Shown here one piece after another: positions 61,572-64,000 of a stretch of 64,000 nucleotides of DNA. Under the pieces are notes generated by a model, which saw nothing but the letters and a program-made list of their open reading frames with translations, was not told where the DNA came from and did no database searches. Position 1 is the first letter of the stretch, and each line of letters starts with the position of its first letter. A program made the translations under genes and the position numbers. Source of the DNA: Paracoccaceae bacterium (GTDB taxonomy: Bacteria; Pseudomonadota; Alphaproteobacteria; Rhodobacterales; Rhodobacteraceae); contig JAKIUB010000014.1 of NCBI GenBank assembly GCA_021647745.1, positions 3,772-67,771 on the forward strand. Reading direction: 5' to 3'.

Positions 61572-62954
61572 CTAAGCCGCCTCATGAAACGAAACCAGAT
61601 TTCGACCACCGGATTTTGCGGCATAAAGAGCCAGATCGGCACGCTTGATCAGCGCGCTTGGCTCACAATTCGTTGAACTGGCAATTGCCACACCGATACT
61701 GACAGTGATGTTCAACTCCACACCATCCTTAGTCACAAAAGGTTTGCTCTCGACAGCCCTTCGCAAGCGCTCTGAAACATGCTTGGCAACCATACTGCCG
61801 GCATCAGGCATGACGACTAGAAACTCTTCGCCCCCCATGCGGGCGATAAGATCCACGCCGCGGACATTTTCCTGAATACGCAGTGCAAACTCCTTAAGCA
61901 CCATATCTCCGGCATCATGGCCTACGGTATCGTTGATCAGTTTGAACCTGTCGAGATCCATCATCATCACTGCAAAATCATTGCCCGATTCTTTTGCCCT
62001 ATCAACGATTTTTTGCATGTGCTGGGTAGCATAACGGCGATTATACAAGCCCGTGAGCGGATCGATAACCGCCATTTTCAGCCCGTCGCGCATATTCGAG
62101 CGCAGCTGGTCCGAGTAGTGCTTGCGTTGCAGCTGGGTGCGCAGGCGGATAATCAATTCCTCCGGCTCGAACGGCTCCATCACATAGTCGCTGGTGCCCA
62201 GATCCAGCGCTTTGGCCGCTGTTTCTATTGCCCCGTCGGAAACAATATATATCATCACCGCTTGTCGGGTCTCGGGGCGGGCGCGCAGGGCAGAGATCAG
62301 GCGGAGGCTATCGCCATCTTCCATCAGGCGTTGATGCACAATAATGGCATCCGGCTGCTCGAGGCGGGCCATATTCAGCGCCTCGCGCTCGGAGCAGGTG
62401 CCAATCACCTCGACGTTCGGCATTCTGGAAATCCTTTCCCGCCATACATCACCCTGCCCTTTTGTAGCGGGGGCGAGCATCACAGTATCATTCTCGCGCT
62501 CCGCCCCATCTCCCGGTTCCAGAAATTCGGACAAGCCAAGCTCGCGAGAGGTACTATCCCGTAATTTCAACTCGTCAAACATTATCTTGACGCGCAGCAG
62601 ATTGCGCACCCTGGCAAAAAGAGCCTTATCGTTGATCGGCTTGACAAGAAAATCGTCCGCCCCGACAGATAGCCCCCTGATCCGCTCTTTGGGGGCACTG
62701 CTGGCGGTAACCATAACCACCGGAATATGCGAAGTCTCAGGGCAGGCCTTGAGTAGCTCGCAAACTTCGTAGCCATCCATATCCGGCATCATGATGTCGA
62801 GTAAAATGACATCCGGCTGCTCTTTGCGCGCGGTATCAAATGCTGCCTGACCACAATCCGCCTCAATCACATCATAATAGGACGCCGCCAATTTTGCTTT
62901 GAGTATAAGCCGATTTGTTGCTACATCATCGACCACTAATATCCGACCCGGCAT
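61572..62954 (-). CDS. pleD: PleD-type response regulator diguanylate cyclase
   Basis: 460 aa from ATG 62954 (GAGGG upstream). First receiver domain with phospho-Asp in VILLDIMMPDMDGYEV near residue 53 and VKPINDKALF; the second receiver (AIIVHQRLMEDGDSLRL) lacks the usual acidic pocket and is an adaptor. The C-terminal GGDEF domain reads ARMGGEEFLVVMPDAG, with an inhibitory I-site RGVD five residues before it. PleD makes cyclic di-GMP and guides cell-cycle and surface behaviour. Upstream region shared with the DUF3572 gene. Confidence 0.96.
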   Translation of the reverse strand: MPGRILVVDDVATNRLILKAKLAASYYDVIEADCGQAAFDTARKEQPDVILLDIMMPDMDGYEVCELLKACPETSHIPVVMVTASSAPKERIRGLSVGADDFLVKPINDKALFARVRNLLRVKIMFDELKLRDSTSRELGLSEFLEPGDGAERENDTVMLAPATKGQGDVWRERISRMPNVEVIGTCSEREALNMARLEQPDAIIVHQRLMEDGDSLRLISALRARPETRQAVMIYIVSDGAIETAAKALDLGTSDYVMEPFEPEELIIRLRTQLQRKHYSDQLRSNMRDGLKMAVIDPLTGLYNRRYATQHMQKIVDRAKESGNDFAVMMMDLDRFKLINDTVGHDAGDMVLKEFALRIQENVRGVDLIARMGGEEFLVVMPDAGSMVAKHVSERLRRAVESKPFVTKDGVELNITVSIGVAIASSTNCEPSALIKRADLALYAAKSGGRNLVSFHEAA

Positions 62955-63053
62955 AAAACCCTCATAAATAAACCTAATAAACAAAGCCAGTGTCGGGGAA
63001 AATCGTTAACGAAACCTTTAACAGGCGTCAAAAATATAGCAAAGGCAGAAAAA

Positions 63054-63329
63054 ATGGAAAAGCAACAAGCTGAAATACTGGCAATTCAAGCCCTTAGCTG
63101 GCTGGCGGCGGATGAAGAAATATTAGGTCAATTTCTAAATACCACCGGAGCCGCGCCGGGAGACCTGCGCGCACGGGCCGCAGAGCCGGAATTTCTGGGT
63201 TTTGTGCTCGATTTCATCATGCGTGATGACGAAACGATTCTGGGCTTTTGCACTGCAACCAAAGCCACACCAGAATCCGTGCAGCGGGCGCGGGCAGCGC
63301 TCGGGGGCGGCTTGCCGAACTGGACATGA
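63054..63329 (+). CDS. DUF3572 family protein
   Basis: 91 aa. Short helical protein: AEILAIQALSWLAADEEILGQFLNTTGAAPGDLRARAAEPEFLGFVLDFIMRDDETILGFCTATKATPESVQRARAALGG, matching DUF3572. Function unknown. Its stop overlaps the HAD gene start as ATGA. Confidence 0.9.
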   Translation: MEKQQAEILAIQALSWLAADEEILGQFLNTTGAAPGDLRARAAEPEFLGFVLDFIMRDDETILGFCTATKATPESVQRARAALGGGLPNWT

Positions 63330-64000
63330 AGATCAAAGCCCTGCTGTTTGACAAAGACGGAACCTTGTTTGATTTTCACCGCTCATGGGGGCCGTGGCTG
63401 GCCGAATTTATCAGCACTGTTTCTGCTGATGAAGCCCATGGCTGCCGTTTGGCCGAGGCGCTGGGATTTGAGCCTAAAACACAGCGTTTTCAGCCCGGAA
63501 GCGTATTTGTGCACGATACGCTGGAGCAGATTTTGGACGTGCTGTTGCCGCACCTGCCCGACTGGGAGCGCAGCACACTCGAGGCTTACGCCATTCGAGA
63601 AGCCGCGCGGGTGCCACAGGTGCCAACGGTCAACCTTGCCCCGCTTCTGCTTAGCTTCAGGGCGCGCGGGCTGGTGCTGGGGGTGGCGACGAATGATAAC
63701 GAGCATCCGGCAAAAACCCAGCTAGAGGCCGCGGGTGTGCTTGGGGTTTTTGACTTTGTGGCGGGCTATGATAGCGGTTACGGCGGCAAGCCGGCCACGG
63801 GCATGCAGCGGGCCTTTTGCGCCGCCCACGGGCTGGCCCCTGCCGAGGTCGCCATGGTTGGCGACAGCCTGCATGATATGATTTCGGGGCGGGATGCGGG
63901 GATGGTGACAGTGGGGGTGCTTACGGGCACAACTTCACGCGCCGAGCTTGAGGCGGTGGCCGATGTGGTGCTGGCGGATATTGGAGAGATTGGGGGGTGG
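63326..64000 (+). CDS. HAD family hydrolase, 3' end outside window
   Basis: 225 codons, open to the right edge. Motif I LLFDKDGTLFDFH with the nucleophile Asp near residue 9, motif II GVATND, motif III lysine in GKPATGMQRAF, motif IV VAMVGDSLHDMISGRDAG. This is the phosphoglycolate-phosphatase-like (beta-phosphoglucomutase-type cap) layout; substrate unknown. Coupled to the DUF3572 gene. Confidence 0.92.
   Translation, partial: MKIKALLFDKDGTLFDFHRSWGPWLAEFISTVSADEAHGCRLAEALGFEPKTQRFQPGSVFVHDTLEQILDVLLPHLPDWERSTLEAYAIREAARVPQVPTVNLAPLLLSFRARGLVLGVATNDNEHPAKTQLEAAGVLGVFDFVAGYDSGYGGKPATGMQRAFCAAHGLAPAEVAMVGDSLHDMISGRDAGMVTVGVLTGTTSRAELEAVADVVLADIGEIGGW

Overview
The window is chromosomal DNA of an alphaproteobacterium, almost certainly Rhodobacterales (Roseobacter/Rhodobacter group). 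The signs are the gene orders pccB-...-pccA-mcm with a divergent ScfR/PccR-type regulator, ruvC-ruvA-ruvB, gpmI-envC-ctpA-rppH, an F1-only atpHAGDC operon, a PleD-type diguanylate cyclase, and small families such as DUF3572, DUF1285, DUF2125 and Hint_2 proteins. Coding density is high, genes often overlap by 4 nt, and base composition looks even. I found no rRNA, tRNA, CRISPR array, insertion sequence or prophage.

Layout. 1-798: start of a PLP decarboxylase that runs off the left edge. 1114-2328: a self-processing Hint-domain protein. 2417-11520: propionyl-CoA to succinyl-CoA locus (pccB, four small unknown genes, pccA, methylmalonyl-CoA mutase) and its divergent regulator. 11565-13436: CoxG-like protein and a beta-helix membrane protein. 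13470-17122: an unknown gene, ruvBAC, a 29-codon mini-ORF and riboflavin synthase. 17256-21831: capsule export genes kpsS, wza/kpsD-like, kpsC. 21828-24110: xerC, DUF484 and a transaldolase-like aldolase. 24180-29103: priA, hisC, prephenate/arogenate dehydrogenase, extensin-like lipoprotein. 29100-35223: MFS transporter and the atp operon. 35553-40569: methyltransferase, gloB, an EEP-family phosphatase/nuclease and clpA. 40584-43691: an ExbB/MotA-like plus OmpA-like stator pair. 43856-48468: SPFH/NfeD pair, LysM/solute-binding protein, gamma-glutamylcyclotransferase, DUF2125 and ogt. 48465-55879: MoxR/DUF58/DUF4159 membrane cassette and DUF1285. 55930-64000: a membrane LytTR regulator, rppH, ctpA, envC-like, gpmI, pleD, DUF3572 and a HAD hydrolase cut by the right edge.

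How genes work together. PccB and PccA carboxylate propionyl-CoA, and the mutase converts methylmalonyl-CoA to succinyl-CoA; no epimerase is in the window. RuvABC resolves Holliday junctions. KpsS/KpsC build the lipid-Kdo anchor and the Wza-like lipoprotein exports the capsule. EnvC-like, CtpA, the stator pair and the MoxR cassette all point to envelope maintenance.

The most unusual signals are: adjacent 8-bp direct repeats, in two sets exactly 40 bp apart, in the pccB/pccR promoter region; a strong terminator hairpin inside the pcc operon just ahead of pccA; a terminator in the leader of the decarboxylase; a REP-like inverted hairpin pair beside the atp promoter; a truncated mini-ORF coupled to ribE; a 30-bp in-frame tandem repeat in the DUF58 gene; and a stand-alone stator pair with a long coiled coil.
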